Source: an uncultured Oscillospiraceae bacterium (GTDB lineage: Bacteria; Bacillota_A; Clostridia; Oscillospirales; Oscillospiraceae). From it: a stretch of 10,620 bases of DNA. Both the position numbers and the translations under genes were made by a program. The DNA lies in contig CAAFFR010000036.1 of NCBI GenBank assembly GCA_900762245.1, positions 1-10,620 on the forward strand. Reading direction: 5' to 3'. Below, piece by piece: positions 4,241 to 10,620 of this stretch; position 1 is the first letter of the stretch; the number at the start of each line of letters is the position of its first letter. The notes beneath the pieces were generated by a model. That model saw nothing but the letters and a program-made list of their open reading frames with translations. It ran no database searches and was not told the origin of the DNA.

Positions 4241-4284
4241 ATCCCCCCAGGGGGCTTCCATCAGTGCAGATTTATCGGTATAAT
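4241..4284 (+). promoter_or_regulatory. Promoter with CsoR/RcnR-type operator for the ABC importer operon
   Basis: Operator ATCCCCCCAGGGGGC (4241-4255) abuts -35 TTCCAT (4256-4261), then a 17-bp spacer and a perfect -10 TATAAT (4279-4284). It has the best -10 of the plus-strand set, in front of the gene with the strongest codon bias. Confidence 0.82.
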
Positions 4285-4297
4285 ACTCAGGAAAGGT

Positions 4298-4326
4298 GTT
4301 CTGGCATCTCTGCCAAGATGCGGAAC
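4298..4326 (+). other. Leader stem-loop of the substrate-binding protein gene
   Basis: GTTC / GAAC and GCATCT / AGATGC form a 10-bp stem with a small internal bulge and a 6-base loop in the 5' leader. No T-run follows, so it is not a terminator; it may protect the transcript. Confidence 0.4.
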
Positions 4327-4364
4327 TGAAATCACCCCATCACAAAAAAGAAAGGAAACGAAAA

Positions 4365-5894
4365 ATGAAGAAACTTTTTGCACTTCTGCTGGCTGCCATC
4401 ATGGTTCTGAGCCTTGCAGCCTGCGGTGGCGCGGATAAGGGTTCCACCCTGGTCTACGGCTCCGGCGACTATGACTCCATCAACCCCATTATGAACGAGC
4501 ACTGTGAGATCAAGCATCTGCTGTTCGACTCTCTGGTGAAGCTGGACAAGGACGGCAATCCTGTGGCCAGCCTGGCTGAGAGCTGGACCTATGACGATGC
4601 CACTCTCACCTACACCTTCAAGCTCCGCAGCGACGTCAAGTGGCACGACGGCGAGAAGTTCACCGCCGACGATGTGAAGTTCACCATCGAAGCCATTATG
4701 AACCCCGACAACGGCTCCGAGAACTACCCCAACTACATCGAGATCAAGGAAATTAAGGTCATCTCCGATACTGAGATCGCTTTCGTTCTGTCCGAGCCCA
4801 ACTACGCATTCCTGGACTACATGACCATGTCCATCCTGCCCGAGCACAAGCTCCAGGGTGAGGATATGTGGGAATCTGCATACTTCAAGAATCCCATCGG
4901 CACCGGCCCCTACAAGCTGGAAAGCTGGGATGTTGGCCAGGCTATCACCATGGTGAAGAATGAAGATTACTTCGCTGGCGCAGCCAAGATCGACACCATT
5001 ATCTTCAAGATTGTCACCGACGACAATGCCAAGGCTCTGCAGCTGAAGGAAGGTACTCTGGATCTGGCACAGGTCACCCCCAAGGATGCTCAGAATTTCA
5101 AGGATTCCAAGGATCTGACCGTTTACGATATGAACACCGCTGACTACCGCGGTATTCTGTACAACTTCTGGAATCCCTACTGGCAGACCAATGGTGATCT
5201 GATCCCCGCCATCAGCTACTGCATCGACCGTCAGGCCATCGTGGATGCTGTCCTGCTGGGCGAAGGCTTCGTGGCTTACAGCCCTATTCAGCTGAACGAG
5301 TACAACTACGACGGCGTGGAGAAGTACGAGTTTGATCTTGCCAAGGCAGAAGCAGCATTCGTCGCTGCCGGTTGCGAGAAAGATGCAGAGGGCTTCTGGT
5401 GCCGTAATGGCGAGCGCATCTCCTTCACCATCAACGCAACTCCCGGCGATCAGGTGCGTATCGACATGGCACAGATCGCTGCTCAGCAGCTCCAGGAAGC
5501 AGGTCTGGATGTAAAGGCCAACGTTCCCGCTGACGGCATTGACTGGGGCGGACAGGAGTGCTGCATCATTGGCTGGGGCTCTCCCTACGATGCTGACGAC
5601 CACACCTACAAGGTCTTCTCCACCGACGCAGGCGCTAACTACTCCGGTTACTCCAATGCAGAAGTTGATGAGTGGCTGAAGAAGGCCCGCCAGACCGACG
5701 ATCCCGCTGAGCGCGCCGAGTGCTACAAGCAGTTCCAGATCGCCATGGCAAAGGCTCCCGCCTACACCTTCTTTGCTTACATCGATGCCATGTTCATCGC
5801 GGACAGCAACATTAAGGGCATCGACGCCAATACCGTTCTGGGTCACCACGGTGTGGGCATCTTCTGGAATGTCACCGAGTGGACCATGGAGTAA
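4365..5894 (+). CDS. Lipoprotein substrate-binding protein of a peptide/nickel-type ABC importer
   Basis: 509 residues from the ATG at 4365, preceded by AAAGGAAA; the in-frame ATG at 4296 would add 23 charged residues before the signal peptide and is rejected. The signal peptide MKKLFALLLAAIMVLSLAAC ends in lipobox LAAC with C20 as the lipidated cysteine, so the protein is anchored outside the membrane. The body is SBP family 5 (OppA/DppA/NikA type): LFDSLVKLDKDGNPVASLAE, then VKWHDGEKFTADDVKFTIEA, and NPIGTGPYKLESW are characteristic. The family binds peptides, nickel chelates or other metallophores; the ligand cannot be told from sequence, and metal or metal-chelate is inferred from the operator and neighbours. 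Codon use is strongly biased to C-ending codons, suggesting high expression. A hairpin and a REP-like element separate it from the ATPase genes. Confidence 0.92.
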   Translation: MKKLFALLLAAIMVLSLAACGGADKGSTLVYGSGDYDSINPIMNEHCEIKHLLFDSLVKLDKDGNPVASLAESWTYDDATLTYTFKLRSDVKWHDGEKFTADDVKFTIEAIMNPDNGSENYPNYIEIKEIKVISDTEIAFVLSEPNYAFLDYMTMSILPEHKLQGEDMWESAYFKNPIGTGPYKLESWDVGQAITMVKNEDYFAGAAKIDTIIFKIVTDDNAKALQLKEGTLDLAQVTPKDAQNFKDSKDLTVYDMNTADYRGILYNFWNPYWQTNGDLIPAISYCIDRQAIVDAVLLGEGFVAYSPIQLNEYNYDGVEKYEFDLAKAEAAFVAAGCEKDAEGFWCRNGERISFTINATPGDQVRIDMAQIAAQQLQEAGLDVKANVPADGIDWGGQECCIIGWGSPYDADDHTYKVFSTDAGANYSGYSNAEVDEWLKKARQTDDPAERAECYKQFQIAMAKAPAYTFFAYIDAMFIADSNIKGIDANTVLGHHGVGIFWNVTEWTME

Positions 5895-5911
5895 TATACT
5901 AGACGCACCAT

Positions 5912-5938
5912 ATAAGGGGCTGGTTTCCAGCCCCTTAT
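5912..5938 (+). terminator. Hairpin after the substrate-binding protein gene
   Basis: A perfect 12-bp stem ATAAGGGGCTGG / CCAGCCCCTTAT has a TTT loop. The following sequence TGCACATTT lacks a good T-run, so it probably stabilises the upstream message or causes partial termination. This arrangement is common between a highly expressed binding protein and the rest of its ABC operon. Confidence 0.6.
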
Positions 5939-5950
5939 TGCACATTTACC

Positions 5951-5994
5951 TGTCATTGCGAACCAGTCCGCAGACTGGTGTGGCAATCTCCTGA
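5951..5994. repeat. REP-like palindrome (CATTGCGA ... GGCAATC type)
   Basis: TGTCATTGCGAACCAGTC, a 4-base loop, then GACTGGTGTGGCAATCTCC forms an imperfect palindrome: ATTGC pairs with GCAAT and ACCAGTC with GACTGGT. Elements with CATTGCGA and TGGCAATC ends are dispersed repeats in many bacterial genomes. No second copy is in this window, so the dispersed nature is recognised from general knowledge. Confidence 0.6.
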
Positions 5995-6055
5995 GGTTAC
6001 CCCACCATTGTACGGATTGATGATAAAAGCTTTATTATAGATAGGAAAGAACCCT

Positions 6056-7069
6056 ATGGAAGAATTGCTGAAAATAGAAAATCTGTCGGTTGGAATCAAA
6101 TCACCGGCGGGGAAAGTGCAGGCTGTCCGGGATGTCAGTTTTGAATTGCATCCCGGTGAAGTACTTGCCATTGTAGGCGAATCTGGCTGCGGAAAAAGTA
6201 TGCTCTGCAAGACCATTATGAAGCTGCTGCCCAAGTCTGCCAAAATTGAGGGCGGCAAGATCATCGCCAACGGTGTGGATATTACAGAGTTTTCTGACCG
6301 GGATATGCGCAAGCTCCGTGGCAAGCTGTTTTCTATGATTTTCCAGGACCCTATGACGGCCCTGAACCCCACCATTCCCATCGGCAAGCAGATTGCGGAA
6401 GCCATTCTGATCCACGAACCGAAGCTCCCCAAAGAGGAAGTATACAACCGGGTTATCAGCCTTATGGAACTGGTGGGCATTCAGCAGCCCCATGAGCGTT
6501 ATAAGCTGTATCCCTACAATTTCTCCGGCGGTATGCGGCAGAGAAGCGTCATGGCCATCGCTTTGGCAGCAAACCCCAAGATTTTGCTGGCTGACGAGCC
6601 GACCACAGCATTGGATGTGACCATTCAAGCGCAGATTTTGGATCTGCTGAAAGAAATCCAGACCAAGCTGGGTACGGCCACAATCCTTGTGTCCCACGAT
6701 TTGGGTGTGGTGGCACGGTGCGCCGACCGGGTGGCCATCATGTACGCAGGCAAGATCGTGGAGATCGGCACTGCTGAAGAAGTGTACTACGATCCCCGGC
6801 ACCCCTACACCTGGGGATTGATGCAATCTCTGCCCGCCCTGAACAAGGGCGCAACGGAACTGAAAACCATCCCCGGTATGCCCCCGACACTGATCGATCC
6901 CCCTGTGGGCGACGCCTTTGCCTGCCGGAATGAATATGCGCTGGAGATCGATTACCATGAGCAGCCGCCCATGTTCCAAATTACGGACACCCACTATGCG
7001 GCAACCTGGCTGCTTGATCCCAGAGCGCCCAAAGTAGAAAGACCCATGGGAGGGAAAGCAAATGTCTGA
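6056..7069 (+). CDS. ABC importer ATPase, DppD/NikD type
   Basis: 337 residues. Walker A GESGCGKS is at 41-48, Q-loop Q97, signature FSGGMRQR at 156-163, Walker B ILLADEP at 176-182 and H-loop H214, so all ATPase motifs are intact. The C-terminus follows the oligopeptide/dipeptide/nickel ATPase pattern (HPYTWGLMQSLP, then IPGMPPTLIDPPVG). In typical DppD/OppD proteins four cysteines follow this point and have been reported to bind a [4Fe-4S] cluster. Here the aligned positions appear as D286, N292, D299 and T317, with only an off-register C290, so the cluster is probably absent. The ATG is preceded by AGGAAAG. No operator lies directly upstream; transcription probably reads through from 4279. 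The next ATPase gene overlaps by eight bases. Confidence 0.92.
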   Translation: MEELLKIENLSVGIKSPAGKVQAVRDVSFELHPGEVLAIVGESGCGKSMLCKTIMKLLPKSAKIEGGKIIANGVDITEFSDRDMRKLRGKLFSMIFQDPMTALNPTIPIGKQIAEAILIHEPKLPKEEVYNRVISLMELVGIQQPHERYKLYPYNFSGGMRQRSVMAIALAANPKILLADEPTTALDVTIQAQILDLLKEIQTKLGTATILVSHDLGVVARCADRVAIMYAGKIVEIGTAEEVYYDPRHPYTWGLMQSLPALNKGATELKTIPGMPPTLIDPPVGDAFACRNEYALEIDYHEQPPMFQITDTHYAATWLLDPRAPKVERPMGGKANV

Positions 7070-7961
7070 GATTTTACTGGATGTGCAGCACCTTTCCCAT
7101 GTGTTCAAGCTGGGTAAGCATGCCGTTATCAAAGCGGTAGATGATGTGTCTTTCCAGCTGAAAAAAGGTGAGATCTTTGGCCTGGTGGGCGAGTCCGGCT
7201 CCGGTAAGTCTACCGTTGCCCGGTGCATCATGAATATCTACAAGCCCACCGCAGGCAAGATTCTCTACAACGGCATCGATGTATGCGATAGGCTTGAGTT
7301 CCGTAAGTACCATAAAATGCTGGAAGCAAACCGCCAGATCATCTTCCAGGACTCTACCTCAAGCCTGAATCAGCGCATGACGGTGGCAGACATTATTGCG
7401 GAACCTATGTCCATACACCATATTAAGCCCCCCAGAGGAAGCTTACGAGCAGAAGCGGAGTATCAGCTCGGCTATGTGGGTATGGATGCAAGCTACCTAG
7501 ATAAGTACCCCACGGAGCTTTCCGGCGGTCAGCGGCAGAGAGTGGCCATTGCCCGCGCCCTTTCCATGGAGCCGGAATTGCTGGTGGCTGACGAACCCAT
7601 TGCCTCTTTGGATGTGTCCATCCAGGCGCAGATCATCAATCTGCTGCGCCACTGCAATCGTGAGCACGGCTGTTCCATGCTGTTCATTGCCCATGACCTT
7701 TCTATGGTGGAATACCTCTGTGACCGGGTGGGTGTGATGTACCACGGAAAGCTCGTAGAGGTTGCACCTACCGCTGAGCTTTACGCAAATCCCCAGCACC
7801 CCTATACCAAAGCACTACTGTCTGCCATTCCCATTCCCGACCCAAAAGCGGAACGGAACCGGAAGCGGATAGACTTCGACGAAGTAACCTTCGACCGTGA
7901 CGGCGTGTTGACAGAGGTCACTCCCGGCCACTTTGTATTGCGAAAGGAGGACTTGGAATGA
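7062..7961 (+). CDS. ABC importer ATPase, DppF/NikE type
   Basis: 299 residues. Walker A GESGSGKS at 43-50, Q96, signature LSGGQRQR at 153-160, Walker B LLVADEP at 173-179 and H211 are all present. The tail after HPYTKALLSAIPIPDP is short, as is normal for the second ATPase of this transporter class, which lacks the Cys-rich extension. GGGAGGG at 7049-7055 precedes the ATG, which lies inside the end of the upstream gene, so translation of the two ATPases is coupled and a heterodimer is expected. The gene ends in an ATGA overlap with the first permease. It energises import through the permease pair encoded next. Confidence 0.92.
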   Translation: MSEILLDVQHLSHVFKLGKHAVIKAVDDVSFQLKKGEIFGLVGESGSGKSTVARCIMNIYKPTAGKILYNGIDVCDRLEFRKYHKMLEANRQIIFQDSTSSLNQRMTVADIIAEPMSIHHIKPPRGSLRAEAEYQLGYVGMDASYLDKYPTELSGGQRQRVAIARALSMEPELLVADEPIASLDVSIQAQIINLLRHCNREHGCSMLFIAHDLSMVEYLCDRVGVMYHGKLVEVAPTAELYANPQHPYTKALLSAIPIPDPKAERNRKRIDFDEVTFDRDGVLTEVTPGHFVLRKEDLE

Positions 7962-8962
7962 AAAAGAATCCTTTCGTTTATTACGGTAAAAAAGCGCTAG
8001 TATTTTTATTGAGTGTGTTTATCCTTTCTGTGGCAGTATTCTATATCTCCCGCCTTGCTCCCGGTGATCCGCTGATGAGCTATTACGGGGAACGGGTGGA
8101 AAAGATGTCCGTAGAAGAAAAGGAAGCCGCCCGTGATAAGCTGGGTCTGAACGACCCCATCCATGTCCAGTACGTCCGCTGGGTAGAAAACGCAGCCAAG
8201 GGCGATTTTGGCATCTCCTTTAAGTACAAGCAGGATGTGATGGAAGTCATCGGGCAGCGGATCGGATTTACCCTGATTCTGGGCAGTATCGGCTTTGTCC
8301 TTACCTTTGTGGGAGCGCTGCTCCTGGGCGTTCTCTGCGCCTGGTACGAAGATAAATGGGTGGATCGGATTCTCTGCAAGGGCGGCACTTTGCTTAGCTG
8401 TATCCCGGAGTTCTGGCTGTCGTTGGTGCTGATCCTGGTCTTTGCGGTAACGCTGCACTGGCTTCCCAGCTCTGGCGCTTATGACATCGGCTATAAGGAC
8501 GATGTTCTGAACCGCATCGAGCATCTGATCCTTCCGCTGATCATTGTGGTGCTGCAGCACTTGTGGTACTATGCTTACATGATCCGCAACAAACTGCTGG
8601 AGGAAACCCGCGCGGACTATGTACTGCTGGGCAAGTCCAAGGGCCTTTCTAAAAAGGAAATCATGTTTAAGCACTGCCTGCGTAATATCCTGCCTTCCTA
8701 TATCAGCATCATGGCCATCTCCGTTCCCCATGTGGTGGGTGGCACTTACATTGTAGAGACTGTTTTCAGCTACCCCGGCATCGGTGCGCTGTCCTACGAA
8801 AGCGCCCGATTCCATGACTACAATCTGCTGATGGTGCTTTGCATGATGACCGGCATTTTGGTGATCTTCTGCAATCTGATCGGGCAAATCATCAACGAGA
8901 AGATCGACCCCAGAATCAAGGCAAACGAAGTGGTAGAAACATCGGAGGTGACTGTGAGTTGA
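7958..8962 (+). CDS. ABC importer permease, DppB/NikB type
   Basis: 334 residues, ATG overlapping the upstream stop (ATGA) with AAAGGAGG at 7943-7950. The family N-terminus is clear: a first membrane helix at about 12-30 followed by YISRLAPGDPL, then LGLNDPIHVQYVRWV. Further membrane segments lie at about 103-128, 144-167, 188-209, 246-270 and 288-312. The EAA loop that docks onto the ATPase is RADYVLLGKSKGLSKKEIMF (218-237). The C-terminal signature YIVETVFSYPGIG (264-276) is typical. It forms the membrane channel with the next protein. Confidence 0.92.
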   Translation: MKKNPFVYYGKKALVFLLSVFILSVAVFYISRLAPGDPLMSYYGERVEKMSVEEKEAARDKLGLNDPIHVQYVRWVENAAKGDFGISFKYKQDVMEVIGQRIGFTLILGSIGFVLTFVGALLLGVLCAWYEDKWVDRILCKGGTLLSCIPEFWLSLVLILVFAVTLHWLPSSGAYDIGYKDDVLNRIEHLILPLIIVVLQHLWYYAYMIRNKLLEETRADYVLLGKSKGLSKKEIMFKHCLRNILPSYISIMAISVPHVVGGTYIVETVFSYPGIGALSYESARFHDYNLLMVLCMMTGILVIFCNLIGQIINEKIDPRIKANEVVETSEVTVS

Positions 8963-9846
8963 CGGAAAAGGAACTGTTTACCATGGTCGGCATCCGACCC
9001 GAGCCTGCCGCCCCCAAGAAGAAAGTGAGCAAACGTAAAGGCTTTCCCTGGGTATCCGTTGTGCTGATGGCTGCCATCATTCTGTGCTGCCTGTTTGCGG
9101 AAGTGCTGATGACCAAAGATCCCAGCTACCTGGACCTCAAAAACTTCAATGTGGCACCCAATGAGGAGTTCCTGTTTGGCACAGACACCCTTGGCCGTGA
9201 CATCTTCTCCGGCATCTGGTATGGCGGCCGCATCTCCATCACCATCGGTTTCCTGGCAACCTTGATCTCTACCTTTATTGCGGTAGTCTACGGCTCTGTC
9301 AGCGGCATTGCCCCCGCGTGGCTGGATACCCTGATGATGCGCTTTACCGAGATTTTCCTCAGTGTGCCGGGTCTGCTGCTGGTTCTGTTCCTGCAAGCAA
9401 TCCTGGGCGAAGCCAATGTGCTGACCCTATCCATCGTCATCGGTGTGACCAGCTGGGCAAGTATCGCCAAGGTGATCCGCACCGAAGTGCGGCAGATCCG
9501 TAACAGCGAGTATGTGGTGGCATCGAAGTGCATGGGAGGAAAATTCTTCCATATTCTGGGCAAGCACCTGGCCCCCAACTTTATCGCTTCTATCATGTTC
9601 ATGGTGGTTATGAATGTCCGTGGTGCCATTGGCTCGGAGTCCACCCTCAGCTTTATGGGCATGGGCCTGCCGCTGGAGATCATTTCCTGGGGCAGTATGC
9701 TGTCCCTGTCTGAAAAAGCATTGCTGACAGACAGCTGGTGGATCATTCTGATTCCCGGTACTTTCCTGGTGACACTCCTGATGTGCCTGACGAACATTGG
9801 CAACTACCTGCGCAAAGCCGCTAACCGGAAGGAGAGTAATCTGTAA
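8959..9846 (+). CDS. ABC importer permease, DppC/NikC type (TTG start)
   Basis: 295 residues if started at TTG 8959, which overlaps the upstream stop codon (TTGA) and has a perfect GGAGGTGA at 8944-8951 seven bases before it. An ATG at 8983 with weaker AAGGA is the alternative (287 residues). The open frame extends further upstream to 8839, but that part lies inside the preceding gene in another frame and is rejected. The N-terminus TEKELFTMVG resembles other DppC leaders. Membrane segments are at about 31-50, 95-115, 133-149, 154-172, 207-222 and 262-281. Key motifs: LFGTDTLGRDIFSG (72-85), EAA-type loop SEYVVASKCMGGKFFHILGK (183-202), and ESTLSFMGMGLP (227-238). It pairs with the DppB/NikB-type permease. 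The next gene overlaps the stop by one base (TAATG). Confidence 0.92.
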   Translation: MTEKELFTMVGIRPEPAAPKKKVSKRKGFPWVSVVLMAAIILCCLFAEVLMTKDPSYLDLKNFNVAPNEEFLFGTDTLGRDIFSGIWYGGRISITIGFLATLISTFIAVVYGSVSGIAPAWLDTLMMRFTEIFLSVPGLLLVLFLQAILGEANVLTLSIVIGVTSWASIAKVIRTEVRQIRNSEYVVASKCMGGKFFHILGKHLAPNFIASIMFMVVMNVRGAIGSESTLSFMGMGLPLEIISWGSMLSLSEKALLTDSWWIILIPGTFLVTLLMCLTNIGNYLRKAANRKESNL

Positions 9847-10349
9847 TGGAAGAATTGGAGAGAATCCTCCGGGAGCACGCAAAGCGATATCCGCTGATGC
9901 AGCCTACCGATGCGGTGAAGCTGATCTACCAAAACGAGTTTGGCGGCGGACACCTGATCCGTGACGAAGAAGCCTGCCTGAATTACCTGCACCGGGAATA
10001 TGCTGACCTGGAGAAAAACCCAACAGCACCGGTGTATGAAGACATCGGAAACGGCATCGTCCGGGTCAATCTGGCAGCCTTAAGGGAAGAAGACTTGGAG
10101 CAGCTGGGCAAAGACTTTATTCGCTCTGCTGCTGAGCATACCGGTTCAAAGGAACGATTCCTGAATAAACTGGAAGTACTTCGCCGGCTCACTGCTGCGG
10201 GTCATTTCAGCTTCGGTATGATTGAACTTGGGCAATACTTGTCCGAATATCTCAAATCCGGTTGTCCTATGGTATCCCACAGCGAACAATACCGTCAGGC
10301 TTATCAACCTGCATATCGAATCATATCAGTGCAACTGAAACAAGGATAA
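9846..10349 (+). CDS. Conserved-looking protein of unknown function at end of ABC operon
   Basis: 167 residues, ATG overlapping the permease stop (TAATG) with AAGGAGAG about ten bases upstream, so it is co-transcribed and likely co-translated. It is predicted soluble and largely helical, without signal peptide. Blocks that look conserved are YPLMQPTDAVKLIYQNEFGG (15-34) followed by GHLI, a central acidic region (DIGNGIVRVNLAALREEDLE), and a C-terminal motif VSHSEQYRQAYQPAYRII (143-160). His and Glu residues in EFGGGH and VSHSEQYR could form a metal or catalytic site. I do not recognise a named family. Its position last in the transporter operon suggests processing or sensing of the imported substrate, which is inference. 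About 28 bases separate its stop from the next operator, without a clear terminator. Confidence 0.8.
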   Translation: MEELERILREHAKRYPLMQPTDAVKLIYQNEFGGGHLIRDEEACLNYLHREYADLEKNPTAPVYEDIGNGIVRVNLAALREEDLEQLGKDFIRSAAEHTGSKERFLNKLEVLRRLTAAGHFSFGMIELGQYLSEYLKSGCPMVSHSEQYRQAYQPAYRIISVQLKQG

Positions 10350-10377
10350 ATTGATAAAGAAATCGGCGAGATTTTGC

Positions 10378-10421
10378 ATCCCCCCAGGGGGCTTGTGGCA
10401 CCACAGAAAGAATGGTAAAAT
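10378..10421 (+). promoter_or_regulatory. Promoter with CsoR/RcnR-type operator, autoregulation of the repressor gene
   Basis: Operator ATCCCCCCAGGGGGC (10378-10392) abuts -35 TTGTGG (10393-10398), then a 17-bp spacer and -10 TAAAAT (10416-10421). The short leader has no hairpin. The repressor gene starts at 10451. Confidence 0.82.
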
Positions 10422-10450
10422 CATAGCAGCACAGAAAGAGAGGGAAAGAA

Positions 10451-10620
10451 ATGGGCGACTATCCTGAAATGCATGAGCATACACATTTCCACGGACAGAG
10501 TGGTTCCCATTCCCACCCCCATGTCCACGAAAATCAGAAAGCAGTCATTAACCGCCTTTCTCGCGCCATCGGCCATTTGGAAAAAGTGAAACGCATGGTT
10601 GAGGAAGGTGAAGACTGTGC
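10451..10620 (+). CDS. CsoR/RcnR-family metal-sensing repressor, 3' end outside window
   Basis: 56 residues and two further bases are visible. The N-terminal 28 residues are a His-rich extension with eight histidines (HEHTHFH and HSHPHVH). Then NRLSRAIGHLEKVKRMVEEG (34-53) matches the first helix of the CsoR/RcnR (DUF156) family, including the usual x-N-R-L-x-R-x-x-G start. C56, the last visible residue, lies where the family has its first conserved cysteine ligand. The remaining ligands that would separate copper, nickel/cobalt and other sensors are outside the window. N-terminal histidines take part in nickel binding in RcnR and InrS, so nickel or cobalt is favoured. The ribosome binding site is AGAGGGA at 10438-10444. 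These proteins are all-alpha tetramers that release G/C-tract operators on binding metal. Confidence 0.88.
   Translation, partial: MGDYPEMHEHTHFHGQSGSHSHPHVHENQKAVINRLSRAIGHLEKVKRMVEEGEDC

Noticed and set aside
1227..4260. G/C-tract palindromes as terminal inverted repeats of a MITE
   Set aside because: The outer pair in each module is indeed inverted and about 215-225 bp apart, which looks like a MITE. However, each copy sits in the same register against a -35/-10 pair, three further copies stand alone in front of genes, and no target-site duplication is seen. Operators explain all copies better.
4332..5945. Very long minus-strand open frame (537 codons) opposite the binding-protein gene
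   Set aside because: It is a by-product of the C-ending codon bias of the real gene; it has no ribosome binding site or family motifs, while the plus strand encodes a clear SBP family 5 lipoprotein.
6008..6040. Promoter directly upstream of the first ATPase gene (TTGTAC and TATTAT)
   Set aside because: The spacing between the two elements is about 20 bp, which is too long, and the hexamers are weak; readthrough from the binding-protein gene is simpler.
6101..7231. Minus-strand open frame of 376 codons opposite the first ATPase gene
   Set aside because: The plus strand has all ABC ATPase motifs; the minus frame crosses two genes and shows no motif.

Overview
The window reads as chromosomal DNA of a gut-type Clostridia (Bacillota, perhaps Oscillospiraceae). 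The grounds are GGAGG-type ribosome binding sites, sigma-A style promoters, tightly packed operons, hairpin-plus-T-run terminators, and protein families common in that group. The taxon is an inference. The content points to one transition-metal regulon, with nickel or cobalt the most likely metal. It includes a His-rich metal-binding protein, an FmdE-family protein with a zinc ribbon, two small membrane proteins, a SAM methyltransferase, an HMA-like Cys protein, a small unknown protein, a five-gene ABC importer of the peptide/nickel class, a conserved-looking unknown protein, and the start of a CsoR/RcnR-family metal-sensing repressor with a His-rich N-terminus.

Layout. 1-898: 3' part of the His-rich gene, then the FmdE-family gene, closed by a bidirectional terminator. 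899-1530: a long intergenic region with a possible small minus-strand ORF, a minus-strand short RNA with its own terminator, and a divergent promoter module carrying four G/C-tract operators. 1531-3119: two small membrane proteins and a methyltransferase behind a hairpin. 3120-3585: a second, homologous divergent module, again with a minus-strand short RNA. 3586-4199: HMA-like protein and an 81-residue unknown, each with its own operator-promoter and a terminator in its leader. 4241-10349: operator-promoter, lipoprotein substrate-binding protein, hairpin and REP-like palindrome, then two ATPases, two permeases and an unknown gene in an overlapping cluster. 10378-10620: operator-promoter and the 5' end of the CsoR/RcnR-family gene.

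The unifying signal is a C-tract/G-tract operator, consensus ATCCCCCCAGGGGGC, placed directly against the -35 hexamer of seven promoters (five on plus, two on minus). The -35 to -10 spacer is 17 bp in six of them and 16 bp in the seventh. Two of the intergenic regions are duplicated divergent modules with an additional distal operator about 36-37 bp upstream of each proximal one. Such sites are what CsoR/RcnR-family repressors bind, and the repressor gene at 10451 has the same site in its own promoter. The likely picture is one autoregulated metal sensor controlling all these units, plus a family of short terminated RNAs or attenuated leaders made from several of the promoters. Which metal is sensed, and whether the ABC system imports metal, a metal chelate or peptide, cannot be read from sequence alone.
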